The notes under the pieces were generated by a model that was not told the origin of the DNA, did not search any database, and saw only the letters and a program-made list of their open reading frames with translations. A stretch of DNA of 56,857 bases from Lacrimispora algidixylanolytica (lineage in GTDB: Bacteria; Bacillota; Clostridia; Lachnospirales; Lachnospiraceae), in NCBI RefSeq assembly GCF_003609635.1, contig NZ_MCIA01000034.1, positions 264,205 to 321,061 on the forward strand. The letters are read 5' to 3'. Each line of letters opens with the position of its first letter. The stretch's first letter is position 1. Positions 17,572 through 26,087 of this stretch are shown piece after piece. The position numbers and the translations under genes were made by a program.

Positions 17572-18990
17572 TCAGACCTTTCCTGTTATGGGCTTTTCAC
17601 AAAGCTCTTGCGACTTATAGTTTTTACAGGCATTCATAAATTGCCTAGGTAAGGACGGATTGGAAGGGTAGTAAAAATGAGGAAATCCTGCCATTAAGTG
17701 ATTGGTTCCATGGACACAGTCCCAGCTTCTACTTTGACCAGGTTTTACCGCTGTCATATGATCTCCATTGTTTTCACTATCCCAATAGTGGAACTCGTGT
17801 CCCCGTATGGATTCTCCCTTTTTCAAAAAGGCGAGATCTTCTTTGGGATAGACCTCAATATAACCAAACCTTCCAAGCCGTTTGGTGGGAAATACTTTCC
17901 CACCAATGATTCCAGCCATTTTATAGGTACCGTCGTCAGTGCTAAGCTCTTCATGAAGATACATAAAACCACCACATTCCGCCAGTATTGGAAGAGAACG
18001 TTCATAGGCTTGTTTTATTTCAGCTCGCATAGACTCATTCTCTGACAATTCATTTGCGTGAAGCTCTGGATAACCACCACCAAGCAGCAGACCGGAAATT
18101 CCTTCTGGCAGTTTACTATCTTTGCATGGGCTAAATGGAACGAGCTTTGCTCCCATGCGTTTTAAAAGTTCCAAATTCTCCTGATAATAAAAGCAGAAAG
18201 CTTCATCCATCGCCACTCCAATGGAAACCTGATCTGCTTCTTTCTGGGATTCTGGATCAATATCTTCACCAAGATTAGAATTAGAAACAAATAGTGGATT
18301 TGCCTGACCTGCCAGTTTTAATAGCCCGTCTATGTCTAAGGTAGTTTCCATGATTTCAGCTAGACGTTTCAGTTTTTCTTTTAGGCCGCCTATCTCGGCT
18401 GGAAGCACCAGCCCAAGATGTCGACTGTCAAGACAAGCCTCGTCACACTGGGGAAGATAACCGTAAACCTTCACTCCAAGAGCTTCAAACTCTGGCACCA
18501 GACGTTTTGCCATCATCTCAGAGGTCCGATTTAAGATGATACCTGCAATGTGGCTATCATTCTTATACTCCAGAAATCCCTTTACAATGGCTGCCAGGGA
18601 AAGGCTTGCCCCCTTGCAATCCAAAATCAGGATTGCAGGAGCATCTATGGCACAAGCCACATCATAGGTGCTTGCCTGGGTGGTGTTGCCACCTACCCCA
18701 TCGTAATAACCCATAACGCCTTCAATGACAGACAATTCTGCCCCCTCAGACAGTGATATAAACTGGTTTTTAACTTGTTCTTTCTCTAAAAAATAAGTAT
18801 CCAGGTTCCCGCCTTCAATTCCCTGAACCTGCTTATGAAACATGGGATCAATAAAATCAGGTCCACATTTAAAGGAACGGCAGGACACGCCGCGTAATTG
18901 AAATGCAGTCAGCAGTCCACAGGTGATCATTGTCTTCCCACTCCCGCTTTTTGGTGCTCCAAGCAGAAGTCTGGGATAAGAATTACTCAA
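17572..18990 (-). CDS. cbiA: Cobyrinate a,c-diamide synthase
   Basis: CbiA amidates the a and c carboxylates of cobyrinate with glutamine and ATP. The P-loop is GAPKSGSGKT. The C-terminal amidotransferase domain has the nucleophile in LAECGGFMYL and GHEFHYWD near the end. A TTG at 18990 is chosen as start because a near-perfect ribosome site (AAGGAGGTG) lies 8 bp upstream. That gives 472 residues and an 8-bp overlap with cbiT. The ATG at 19026 would add 12 residues ahead of the conserved start and a 44-bp overlap. Confidence 0.9.
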   Translation of the reverse strand: MSNSYPRLLLGAPKSGSGKTMITCGLLTAFQLRGVSCRSFKCGPDFIDPMFHKQVQGIEGGNLDTYFLEKEQVKNQFISLSEGAELSVIEGVMGYYDGVGGNTTQASTYDVACAIDAPAILILDCKGASLSLAAIVKGFLEYKNDSHIAGIILNRTSEMMAKRLVPEFEALGVKVYGYLPQCDEACLDSRHLGLVLPAEIGGLKEKLKRLAEIMETTLDIDGLLKLAGQANPLFVSNSNLGEDIDPESQKEADQVSIGVAMDEAFCFYYQENLELLKRMGAKLVPFSPCKDSKLPEGISGLLLGGGYPELHANELSENESMRAEIKQAYERSLPILAECGGFMYLHEELSTDDGTYKMAGIIGGKVFPTKRLGRFGYIEVYPKEDLAFLKKGESIRGHEFHYWDSENNGDHMTAVKPGQSRSWDCVHGTNHLMAGFPHFYYPSNPSLPRQFMNACKNYKSQELCEKPITGKV

Positions 18991-19555
18991 CAGCCGCACC
19001 TCCTTCTCCTCCAAAAGAAATGACATACACAGGGTTTTGTCCCATCATCATATGATAAGGTCCGGCAGTCTTTCCCTTTGAAACTTGTACCTGAACAAAT
19101 TCCGCTTCTATGGAATGTTCCTTTAGCCAGCTTAGTACTTCAGAGACGGATTCTAAGGCAAGTACATTTATAACAATTCTGACCTCTGGATTTTTATCAA
19201 AAATTGTTTGTAACACATCTCCCATAGTGCCTGACGTACCGCCTATGAACGCATGGGTAGGCGCCTCAAGATCTAAAAGTGCACTTGGTGCGCTGCCTTC
19301 TATTACAGTAATGTTATCTGCCGAGAACTTTTCTTTATTTAACTTTATTAACTCGATTGCTTCAGGTTTTTTTTCTATGGCATAAACCCGACATGTGGGA
19401 ATCAGCCTGGCGGCTTCCACAGAAACAGAACCTGTGCCCGCTCCCACATCGTAAAGAATGGAATCCTGTCCCAGTTCCAGTTTTGAAAGAGAAACTGCTC
19501 TGACCTCACTTTTTGTCATGGGCACTGCTCCCCTGATAAAGACTTCATCTCTCAT
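18983..19555 (-). CDS. cbiT: Cobalt-precorrin-6B C15-methyltransferase (decarboxylating)
   Basis: CbiT methylates C15 and decarboxylates the C12 acetate of cobalt-precorrin-6B. The 190-residue protein has a class I SAM-methyltransferase fold with YDVGAGTGSVSVEAA (SAM-binding motif I), VYAIEKKPEA (motif II) and the glycine-rich FIGGTSG. The N-terminal GAVPMTKSEVRA is the usual family start. It is separate from CbiE here, whereas aerobic CobL fuses the two activities. Confidence 0.95.
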   Translation of the reverse strand: MRDEVFIRGAVPMTKSEVRAVSLSKLELGQDSILYDVGAGTGSVSVEAARLIPTCRVYAIEKKPEAIELIKLNKEKFSADNITVIEGSAPSALLDLEAPTHAFIGGTSGTMGDVLQTIFDKNPEVRIVINVLALESVSEVLSWLKEHSIEAEFVQVQVSKGKTAGPYHMMMGQNPVYVISFGGEGGAAVE

Positions 19556-19558
19556 ATT

Positions 19559-21016
19559 TTACCTCTCAATCCATACAGCCGATAGCACATCAAACTCACC
19601 GTCTTTTAAGGATACCGGCGTACCTGTGATAATACGTTCGTCAGAATAAGAAAGCCGTTCTCCTACAGAAAGTTTCACTTCGCCAAATCCCTCTTCGATG
19701 AGACGAAGGCATACCTGATTCACAGTATTCGTTCCATCCAAAAGGGCGAACACCTGATGGAATTTCTTAAGTTCCTCTGCCACATCCCCTTGTCTGCCGT
19801 GAAGGCTCATGAGTTTGGCATCCTCCCAGCCAGTTTTTAACTTGGAACACAAATAGGATACGGAAGAGATTCCAGGGAGAATTTCTGTTTCATATGTACT
19901 TTGATTGGATTCAGCCAAAAAGGCTTCCATCATCTTTTTTGCACCACTGTAAAATCCGGTATCCCCGGAATAAAGAATGACAATCTTCTTATACTCCTTA
20001 TGTTCTTCCAGCCAAGGCAGGATATCGCGGCTTACATACCAAGGAATTTGTTTCACGCCTGGAATCATATCCTCAATACTCTTTAACATCCGGTCTGCTC
20101 CAAAAACCACCTGACTATCCTTTAATGCTTTCACTGCCTGTACCGTCATCTGCTCTGGTCCGCCCATACCGATCCCAATGAGGCAGACGTTTCTTATGGT
20201 AGAAGGATCCTCTTGTGATCCTCCATCTACCTGGACACCATCTCCTGCATCATAATCAAACAGAATCTCTTTGGCTTCCTTTAAGGTCATTCCGGTTTCT
20301 GCCATGGGCCTACCTACGACCAAAGATTTTATCTGACAAGCTTCCGCCGCTTTTATTTTCTCCTGAAATCCTCCGGCATTCCCAGCCTCTTTGGTCACCA
20401 GGTAACGGATATCATACTGCCTAATCATAGCCTCATTTAATTCCTGGGAAAACGGTCCTTGCATTCCGATTAGTCGCTTACCTTTTATTCCGATTTCCTC
20501 ACAGGAAGAAATCACTGACACAGTGGGCAGGATTCTGGCATAAACACGTTCTTCAAAGGAATCCAAAAGAGTAAAACGGGCTAATTCCTTGCTTCCAGTG
20601 GTGACAAGAATATTACCCTCTTTTTCCTTCAAATATAAAACGGCTTCTTCCACAGAATCTACCCAGATCACATGTTCACCAGCTCCGCCATCTTCTTTAT
20701 TAGTCAAGGATTCCCGAACCACCCGGATTCGTTTCGTTCCTGTTTTCTCACAGGAGGAGGCAATGTTTTTACTTACCACGGCTGCATAAGGGTGAGTAGC
20801 ATCAAAAACAAGAGTGATCCCATTGTGATTGATAAACCGTTCCATCTCTTCCTCATTCATAGGAGTTTCCTGGATCAAAAGATAAGGGCTCTCTGGGAGC
20901 ACCGTTTTACCATAACCAGTTGCAACACTGACCCAGGCACTCTTCTTTTGTTCATGACAGTATTCTGCTAGAAGACGACCTTCTGTGGTTCCGCCAAAAA
21001 TCAGAATTCTACTCAT
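19559..21016 (-). CDS. Fused cobalt-precorrin-6A reductase and C5-methyltransferase (CbiJ-CbiE)
   Basis: This is a 485-residue two-domain protein. Residues about 1-250 match CbiJ/CobK, the NAD(P)H-dependent reductase of cobalt-precorrin-6A: ILIFGGTTEGRLLAEY at the start, DATHPYA, and VTKEAGNAGGFQEKI near the end. Residues about 275-485 match CbiE, the C5 methyltransferase: LIGIGMGGPEQMTVQA, GADRMLKSI, YSGDTGFYSG and ILPGISSVSY. A linker of roughly 20 residues joins them. The two enzymes act at nearly consecutive steps, so fusion may channel substrate. The start overlaps the cbiH stop by 8 bp. Confidence 0.9.
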   Translation of the reverse strand: MSRILIFGGTTEGRLLAEYCHEQKKSAWVSVATGYGKTVLPESPYLLIQETPMNEEEMERFINHNGITLVFDATHPYAAVVSKNIASSCEKTGTKRIRVVRESLTNKEDGGAGEHVIWVDSVEEAVLYLKEKEGNILVTTGSKELARFTLLDSFEERVYARILPTVSVISSCEEIGIKGKRLIGMQGPFSQELNEAMIRQYDIRYLVTKEAGNAGGFQEKIKAAEACQIKSLVVGRPMAETGMTLKEAKEILFDYDAGDGVQVDGGSQEDPSTIRNVCLIGIGMGGPEQMTVQAVKALKDSQVVFGADRMLKSIEDMIPGVKQIPWYVSRDILPWLEEHKEYKKIVILYSGDTGFYSGAKKMMEAFLAESNQSTYETEILPGISSVSYLCSKLKTGWEDAKLMSLHGRQGDVAEELKKFHQVFALLDGTNTVNQVCLRLIEEGFGEVKLSVGERLSYSDERIITGTPVSLKDGEFDVLSAVWIER

Positions 21017-21743
21017 TGCGGTATCCTCTTGGAGTTACCATGTTTCCGTGGATTTCTTTTGTCATGGAATTACCCATGTATACGGTGGTAAACATGTCTA
21101 CAGAGGTATCCTTTAAGGTTTCTAAGCTTAAGACTGACATTTCTTCCTCGCTTCTTCCAACATTTCTTGCGATTCCACAAACGGTCTCAGGGTCTCTATA
21201 CTCCAGCACAATCTCACAGGCTTTCTTTAAATAATCTGACCTTTTTTTACTGGAAGGATTATAGAGACAAATTACCATATCCGCCTTAGCTGACATCCTT
21301 AACCGATCTTCAATAAGCTCCATTGGAGTCAGAAGATCGCTTAAACTGATGATAGCAAAATCATGGCCAAGAGGGGCACCTAAAAGAGCTCCGCCACTTA
21401 AAGCTGCGGTCACACCGGGGACCATCTCGATTTCTACCTCGTCATCTGAAAGTTCCAAAATCAGTCCACTCATTCCATATACTCCAGAATCTCCGCTGCA
21501 TACCATGGCTACTGTCTTTCCTTTTTTGGCTTCATCAAGTGCCATCTGACACCGCTGCTTTTCCTGACGCATGGGCGTCGTAAGCGTTTCCTTGTCCGGA
21601 AAATGATCCCGAATCAGATCTATGTATACAGTATACCCTACAATAAGTTCACATTCCTTTAATACATTGATTGCCCTGACTGTCATATCCTCATAAGAAC
21701 CTGGGCCGATTCCGACTACATAAAGCTTACCTGTTTTTGTCAT
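21009..21743 (-). CDS. cbiH: Cobalt-factor III / precorrin-3B C17-methyltransferase
   Basis: CbiH methylates C17 and promotes ring contraction in the anaerobic route. It is a tetrapyrrole methylase with YVVGIGPGSYEDMTVRA, VCSGDSGVYGM, MVPGVTAALSGGALLGAPLGHDF and ICLYNPSSKKR. The ATG at 21743 is preferred: GGAAGG lies 7 bp upstream and it overlaps the cbiG stop as ATGA. A TTG at 21758 would only add five residues. Confidence 0.93.
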   Translation of the reverse strand: MTKTGKLYVVGIGPGSYEDMTVRAINVLKECELIVGYTVYIDLIRDHFPDKETLTTPMRQEKQRCQMALDEAKKGKTVAMVCSGDSGVYGMSGLILELSDDEVEIEMVPGVTAALSGGALLGAPLGHDFAIISLSDLLTPMELIEDRLRMSAKADMVICLYNPSSKKRSDYLKKACEIVLEYRDPETVCGIARNVGRSEEEMSVLSLETLKDTSVDMFTTVYMGNSMTKEIHGNMVTPRGYRNE

Positions 21744-22777
21744 ATTTTTACCTTCCAATCCCGGATCGCCGCTGCTACTGTTACTCCCTGGCAGGGTTGC
21801 TTCTTGATAAAAAGCTTACCACCACCCATTTCCTCAGCGCAGACAATAGCTGCCCGCTCACACACATTATCAACACCAGTAACTTGCTTTACAAAAGATG
21901 AAGAAGTAAATTCTCCTTTTGCCTTTGAAAGAACCTCCGCCGGATACGTAACAAACGAAATCCCATAATGGGATGCAAATTCGCAGATTCCCGGTTCCTC
22001 TTTCTTTATATCAATGCTGGCACATGCAGCAATACTTTCTTTGTTAATATTCCAATCCATAAGCACCTGCTCTACGGCAGATTTTATGGTTTCAAAAGGA
22101 ACCCCTTTTCTGCATCCGATTCCTAGAACAACTATTTTAGGTACCAGCAACAGGGAGTCAACTCGTTCTTCCCCAGGGTGTTTTTTAACACTTATATAAA
22201 TAGAAGGAGTTGTAGATACATCTTTTAATAAGCCTTCCGGAAGATTTCCTTCTACCGGAAAATCACTAAAAAGTCCTACCTCTTCCCCCTTTAATAAGGA
22301 GGCAGATATCTCCTTAATTTTTTCCAAACGGGTAATAAAAAGTCCCTGCTCCTTTGCAAAAAGATCCACTGCAAATTTTCCATGATTGTCCGTTGCCGTA
22401 GTTATAACAGCTTGTCCTCCGGAGAGAGCGGCTGCCCGTGTTGCCAGTTCATTGGCACCTCCTAAGTGACCAGATAATAAGGAGATGGAGAAGCGTCCCA
22501 AATCATCCAATACCACAATAGCAGGATCTTTATCCTTGCCTTTTAAGTAGGGGGCAATGGCACGGACGGCTATCCCTGTTGCCCCGATAAAGACTATTCC
22601 TTCTTTTTTGTCAAACTGCTCCCTGGTCCACTCCTTTAAAGAAGCGTTCATTGGCAAAAGGCCGCTTTCCTCTGATCCAAATCCTTCGCATACATCTCCA
22701 GACTTTGACAGTCCCTCCATAAGCCTTACACACATTGCGGCTCCAGCCTTAGTAAAGCAAATCAGGGAAATATTCAT
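21740..22777 (-). CDS. cbiG: Cobalt-precorrin-5A hydrolase
   Basis: CbiG opens the delta-lactone of cobalt-precorrin-5A, releasing acetaldehyde; the gene is diagnostic of the anaerobic cobalamin pathway. The 345-residue protein shows the N-terminal domain motif FIGATGIAVRAIAPYLKGKDKDPA with LLSGHLGGANELA, and the C-terminal domain with GIGCRKGVP, ASIDIKKEE and the cofactor-family ending CAEEMGGGKL. Both ends overlap neighbouring genes by 4 bp. Confidence 0.95.
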   Translation of the reverse strand: MNISLICFTKAGAAMCVRLMEGLSKSGDVCEGFGSEESGLLPMNASLKEWTREQFDKKEGIVFIGATGIAVRAIAPYLKGKDKDPAIVVLDDLGRFSISLLSGHLGGANELATRAAALSGGQAVITTATDNHGKFAVDLFAKEQGLFITRLEKIKEISASLLKGEEVGLFSDFPVEGNLPEGLLKDVSTTPSIYISVKKHPGEERVDSLLLVPKIVVLGIGCRKGVPFETIKSAVEQVLMDWNINKESIAACASIDIKKEEPGICEFASHYGISFVTYPAEVLSKAKGEFTSSSFVKQVTGVDNVCERAAIVCAEEMGGGKLFIKKQPCQGVTVAAAIRDWKVKI

Positions 22778-23541
22778 AATTTCTCACCGGTTCCTTTTCG
22801 GTACTCTGTGGTAAATTCGGAATCATAAAGCTTAGACCGCTCGTAATTGGTCTGAGCCACTGCATTTCCTACCACAATGAGAGCTGTCTTTTTGATGCCC
22901 CACTTTTTGGCATTCTCATCAAGAGTGGCAACGGTGCAGACCACGGTTTTCTCTTCTTCCCAGGTGGCTTTGTATACGATTGCTGCCGGAGTTTCGGGAA
23001 GATACCCGCCCTTAATCAATTCATCAGACAGTGCCGAAAGCATACCAGTGCTTAAAAATATCACCATGGTGGCACCATGAGAAGCAAAGGAGGCGATGGA
23101 TTCTCTCTCCGGCACTGGTGTTCTGCCCGCCATACGGGTAATGACTACGCTTTGGCTTATCTGAGGAAGAGTGTATTCTATCTTAAGAGCAGAAGCCGCT
23201 CCGCAAAAAGAACTAACTCCAGGACAAACTTCATAAGAGATACCTCTAGCATCAAGTTCATCCATCTGCTCTCTTATGGCGCCGTAAAGACTTGGATCTC
23301 CTGTATGGAGCCTTACCGTCATTTTCCCTTCGGCTTCCCCTTGTTCGATTGTGGAAATCACTTCTTCCAGAGTCATTTTAGCGCTGTCATAAACCTGACA
23401 CGTTTCTTTCCTATAATCAAGTAAAAGAGGGTTCACTAAGGAACCTGCATAAATAATCAAATCAGCCTTTGAAAGAAGATCTTTTCCTCTAACTGTTATA
23501 AGATCCGGCGCACCCGGACCTGCTCCAACAATATGTACCAT
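22774..23541 (-). CDS. cbiF: Cobalt-precorrin-4 C11-methyltransferase
   Basis: CbiF adds the C11 methyl group. The 255-residue tetrapyrrole methylase has HIVGAGPGAPDLITVRG, IYAGSLVNP (family-specific), RLHTGDPSLYGAI and VCPGVSSFCGAASAL, and RMAGRTPVPE. It ends overlapping cbiG (ATGA) and begins 2 bp after cbiL. Confidence 0.95.
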   Translation of the reverse strand: MVHIVGAGPGAPDLITVRGKDLLSKADLIIYAGSLVNPLLLDYRKETCQVYDSAKMTLEEVISTIEQGEAEGKMTVRLHTGDPSLYGAIREQMDELDARGISYEVCPGVSSFCGAASALKIEYTLPQISQSVVITRMAGRTPVPERESIASFASHGATMVIFLSTGMLSALSDELIKGGYLPETPAAIVYKATWEEEKTVVCTVATLDENAKKWGIKKTALIVVGNAVAQTNYERSKLYDSEFTTEYRKGTGEKL

Positions 23542-23543
23542 AT

Positions 23544-24221
23544 TTACCTCACAATCAGCAATGAATAATAGCCAGCAGTTTCCGGTATTTCATCCAGACT
23601 TTTATAAATCCGTTCCTCTTCCATACCACAATTTTCTACCATGACCGCACTCAAACCGTTTTTCTTAATCTCTTCTTTTACTGCTTCGATCTGTCTTCCT
23701 GCTTTCATCAATACCTTGACACCTGGTAGCTTTAAGGCATCTGAAATCTGATAAGAAGCCGGTATGATATGAAGCTCCTCTGATCCTGTCACCAAGGAAA
23801 GATCTAGCCTTGCCGCAGCTGCGCAAAAGGAAGGAATCCCGCTTACTAAGCGAATTTCGTACCCTTCTTTTACAACCCGCTCCGCTAAATAAGCAAAGGT
23901 AGAGTAAATACTCACATCTCCCAGAGTCAGAAAACCTACATCTTCTCCTAGCTGCAACCGCGCGATCACGGCATCTGCTGCTTCCTCATGGCTTTTCCTC
24001 AATGCTTCCTGATCTTTTGTCATTGGCATATGAAGACAGAGACATTCCTTCTCTTCTATTTCCGGAACTGCCTGCCTGGCAATCTGATATGAAGTACAAA
24101 TTTCCTTATCTTTATGAGGGATGGCAATCACCTTTAAATCCCTGATTCTTTTTACTGCTTTAATTGTCATCAGTTCAGGATCTCCCGGACCAACTCCAAT
24201 TCCATACATGATCCCAGCCAT
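23544..24221 (-). CDS. cbiL: Cobalt-factor II / precorrin-2 C20-methyltransferase
   Basis: CbiL adds the C20 methyl group, the first methylation committed to cobalamin after cobalt insertion. The 225-residue protein has GIGVGPGDPELMTIKAV, FLTLGDVSIYSTF and LVSGIPSFCAAAA. AGGAGG lies 7 bp upstream of the start. It follows cbiD by 14 bp. The cobalt chelatase (CbiK or CbiX) that must act before it is not in the window. Confidence 0.95.
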   Translation of the reverse strand: MAGIMYGIGVGPGDPELMTIKAVKRIRDLKVIAIPHKDKEICTSYQIARQAVPEIEEKECLCLHMPMTKDQEALRKSHEEAADAVIARLQLGEDVGFLTLGDVSIYSTFAYLAERVVKEGYEIRLVSGIPSFCAAAARLDLSLVTGSEELHIIPASYQISDALKLPGVKVLMKAGRQIEAVKEEIKKNGLSAVMVENCGMEEERIYKSLDEIPETAGYYSLLIVR

Positions 24222-24235
24222 GCTTTATCCTCCTG

Positions 24236-25420
24236 TTATTCCCTGTCATCGTTTCTTTTCGTAAAGGTTTCTATCAAATCTTTCGCGCCTTCGCTCATGC
24301 CAAGGATTCCATATGTGGTAGAAAAAGTTACCACTTCTACATGAATTCCGCCACTCCACTCCGTCACCTGCTTTTTAATTCTATGTACTACTTCCGTCAT
24401 CACTGGTTCAAGAATGTTGTGATCCTCTAGAATTTTAGCGGCCTCCTCTGTGGTATTAGCGCTTAATATCTGTTGTTTCAAATCTTCTGATGTTTGAATG
24501 ACATCACTTGCACAGCCCCATAGGATTTCCATCCTGCGGTCCCCATGTTTGGAGTGAGTATTGTATACACCTCCCGCAACCTTTATAAGCTTCCCGATGT
24601 GACCTACAAATAAAATATCTTTAAACCTATCCTCACTTGCCATTAAAAAGGACTCTCCGATAAAATTACTACAGGTGACTCCTTCTGACATAGAAAGGGA
24701 AAGGGTTTCCTTAATAAATGCCTCTCCGTAATTTCCTGGAGTTAGAATGACTTTTCTTTCACCTGCGACTGCCTTCATATGTAATTCTAAGCGAATGGTG
24801 GCAGTAAGTGCTTCTTCACTCATGGGATTAACAATCCCCGTAGTCCCAAGGATAGACAGACCTCCTACGATTCCAAGCTTGGAATTAAAGGTCTTCTCTG
24901 CCAATTTTTTTCCTTCTGGCATAGACACGGTTATCATGAGAGGGCCTTCAAACCCAGCCTCTCTCCTAGCTTCCTCCACTCCTTGAAAGATCATAGTCCT
25001 TGGAACGGGATTAATAGCTGGTAATCCAATGGGACAGGAAAGCCCTGGTTTCGTCACCCAGCCAATCCCTTCTCCTGCTGTCAAAAACAAGAAACTGCTT
25101 TCTTCTTGCTCCCCACAATTGCAGTAACAGGTCTTTTTGGCCTCCGCTTCGTCCCCATCAAAATATTGGACTCTTGCAAAAATCATAGCCTTATCCGTCA
25201 CATCTGGATCATCTCCAGCATCTTTTTGAACCGCACACGTTGCCTGATCTTTCTCCAGGACAACATGAAAAAGGGGCAGATCGGCTTCCGTCCCCTTTGG
25301 TGTCACAAGCTTCATATGTAGTAAAGGATTACCCGTAAGCAACATGGCCGCTGCTGCCTTAGCTGCAGCAGCAGCACATGTCCCAGTGGTAAATCCGCTT
25401 CGTAATTCTTGTTTTTCCAT
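24236..25420 (-). CDS. cbiD: Cobalt-precorrin-5B C1-methyltransferase
   Basis: CbiD methylates C1 in the anaerobic pathway and is diagnostic for it. The 394-residue protein opens with LRSGFTTGTCAAAAAKAA and contains TKPGLSCPIGLPAINPVPR, LGIVGGLSILGTTGIVNPMSEEAL and the GHIGKLIKVAGGVYNTHSK segment. It is the first gene of the ten-gene block, behind a TATAAT promoter that begins just downstream of the spore-protein gene. Confidence 0.97.
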   Translation of the reverse strand: MEKQELRSGFTTGTCAAAAAKAAAAMLLTGNPLLHMKLVTPKGTEADLPLFHVVLEKDQATCAVQKDAGDDPDVTDKAMIFARVQYFDGDEAEAKKTCYCNCGEQEESSFLFLTAGEGIGWVTKPGLSCPIGLPAINPVPRTMIFQGVEEARREAGFEGPLMITVSMPEGKKLAEKTFNSKLGIVGGLSILGTTGIVNPMSEEALTATIRLELHMKAVAGERKVILTPGNYGEAFIKETLSLSMSEGVTCSNFIGESFLMASEDRFKDILFVGHIGKLIKVAGGVYNTHSKHGDRRMEILWGCASDVIQTSEDLKQQILSANTTEEAAKILEDHNILEPVMTEVVHRIKKQVTEWSGGIHVEVVTFSTTYGILGMSEGAKDLIETFTKRNDDRE

Positions 25421-25441
25421 ATTTTATCCTCTTCGATGTAC

Positions 25442-25470
25442 ATTATAAAAGATTTTTGCTCACGGCGCAA
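25442..25470 (-). promoter_or_regulatory. Candidate promoter of the cbiD block
   Basis: TATAAT (25442-25447) lies 17 bp from TTGCGC (25465-25470) on the minus strand. Only about 20 bp remain before the cbiD start, so there is no room for a cobalamin riboswitch downstream of this promoter. Confidence 0.55.
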
Positions 25471-25489
25471 GGATATTCCTAGCTTTTCC

Positions 25490-25711
25490 CTATGATTCCT
25501 CGTTTTTCTCCAAGGCTTCTTTCTTTAATTCTCTTTTCCTTTTCGTAATTAATCCGCCGATTCGACCACTTTCTTTCGCAGTCAAACTCCGCCAGCCGCC
25601 TATTACCACTTTATCGCCAAGCCCAAGTTCGGTGGCTATTTCAAATTTAAGTATTTCTTCCGGTTTCAAGTTGTGAGGATCAAATGGCTCACTCTTTTTT
25701 ACTTTGGACAC
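25490..25711 (-). CDS. Small acid-soluble spore protein, alpha/beta (SspF-like) type
   Basis: This 73-residue protein resembles alpha/beta-type SASPs, which coat and protect DNA in dormant spores. The central stretch ILKFEIATELGLGDKV leads to a second conserved element GRIGGLITKRKREL. The GGW between them is typical of the SspF-like subgroup. The start is GTG at 25711, with GGAAAGGAG 10 bp upstream. Expression is expected in the forespore; a sigma-G promoter could not be fixed with confidence. It implies that the organism sporulates. Confidence 0.85.
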   Translation of the reverse strand: MSKVKKSEPFDPHNLKPEEILKFEIATELGLGDKVVIGGWRSLTAKESGRIGGLITKRKRELKKEALEKNEES

Positions 25712-25794
25712 TTTTTTCCATCTCCTTTCCTAAATCTAGTGAGAGTATACCCGGGATAGAAAGGTTTAAACGTAAATTTTCTATAGATTTCTAT

Positions 25795-25827
25795 AAAAAA
25801 ACAAGAGCCATCAATAAAGAAATGGCC
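25795..25827 (-). terminator. Terminator of the pspC-padR operon
   Basis: AGCCAT (25806-25811) pairs with ATGGCC (25822-25827, final pair G-U/A-C tolerant). Seven Ts follow on the minus strand. It ends the five-gene operon that starts at 28376. Confidence 0.75.
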
Positions 25828-25854
25828 CCCGTTCCAGATGAAAACATTTAATTT

Positions 25855-26043
25855 TTAGTGTCTTGGAATGATAAGTGCCGCAATGATATAGGCAATGATT
25901 CCAGGACCTGAGCAAGTTAACAGTACCCACAAAAGACGAACGATTGTTGCATCTACGTCAAAGTATTCTCCAATTCCACCGCATACTCCGCAAAGCATTT
26001 TGTCTGTATCTGACCGATATAACTTTTTTTGATTGTCTCCCAT
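25855..26043 (-). CDS. PspC-domain small membrane protein (downstream copy)
   Basis: This 62-residue protein is almost entirely a PspC domain: [19 protein letters not shown], then [18 protein letters not shown] and a C-terminal membrane helix ending IAALIIPRH. PspC proteins sense or signal envelope stress at the membrane. It is the last gene of the operon; a second, longer PspC protein is the first gene (28128-28376). Confidence 0.9.
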   Translation of the reverse strand: MGDNQKKLYRSDTDKMLCGVCGGIGEYFDVDATIVRLLWVLLTCSGPGIIAYIIAALIIPRH

Positions 26044-26087
26044 TTGTTTTTCTCCTTTTTGTCATTTAAGTTTTGTTCTAGTACAAG

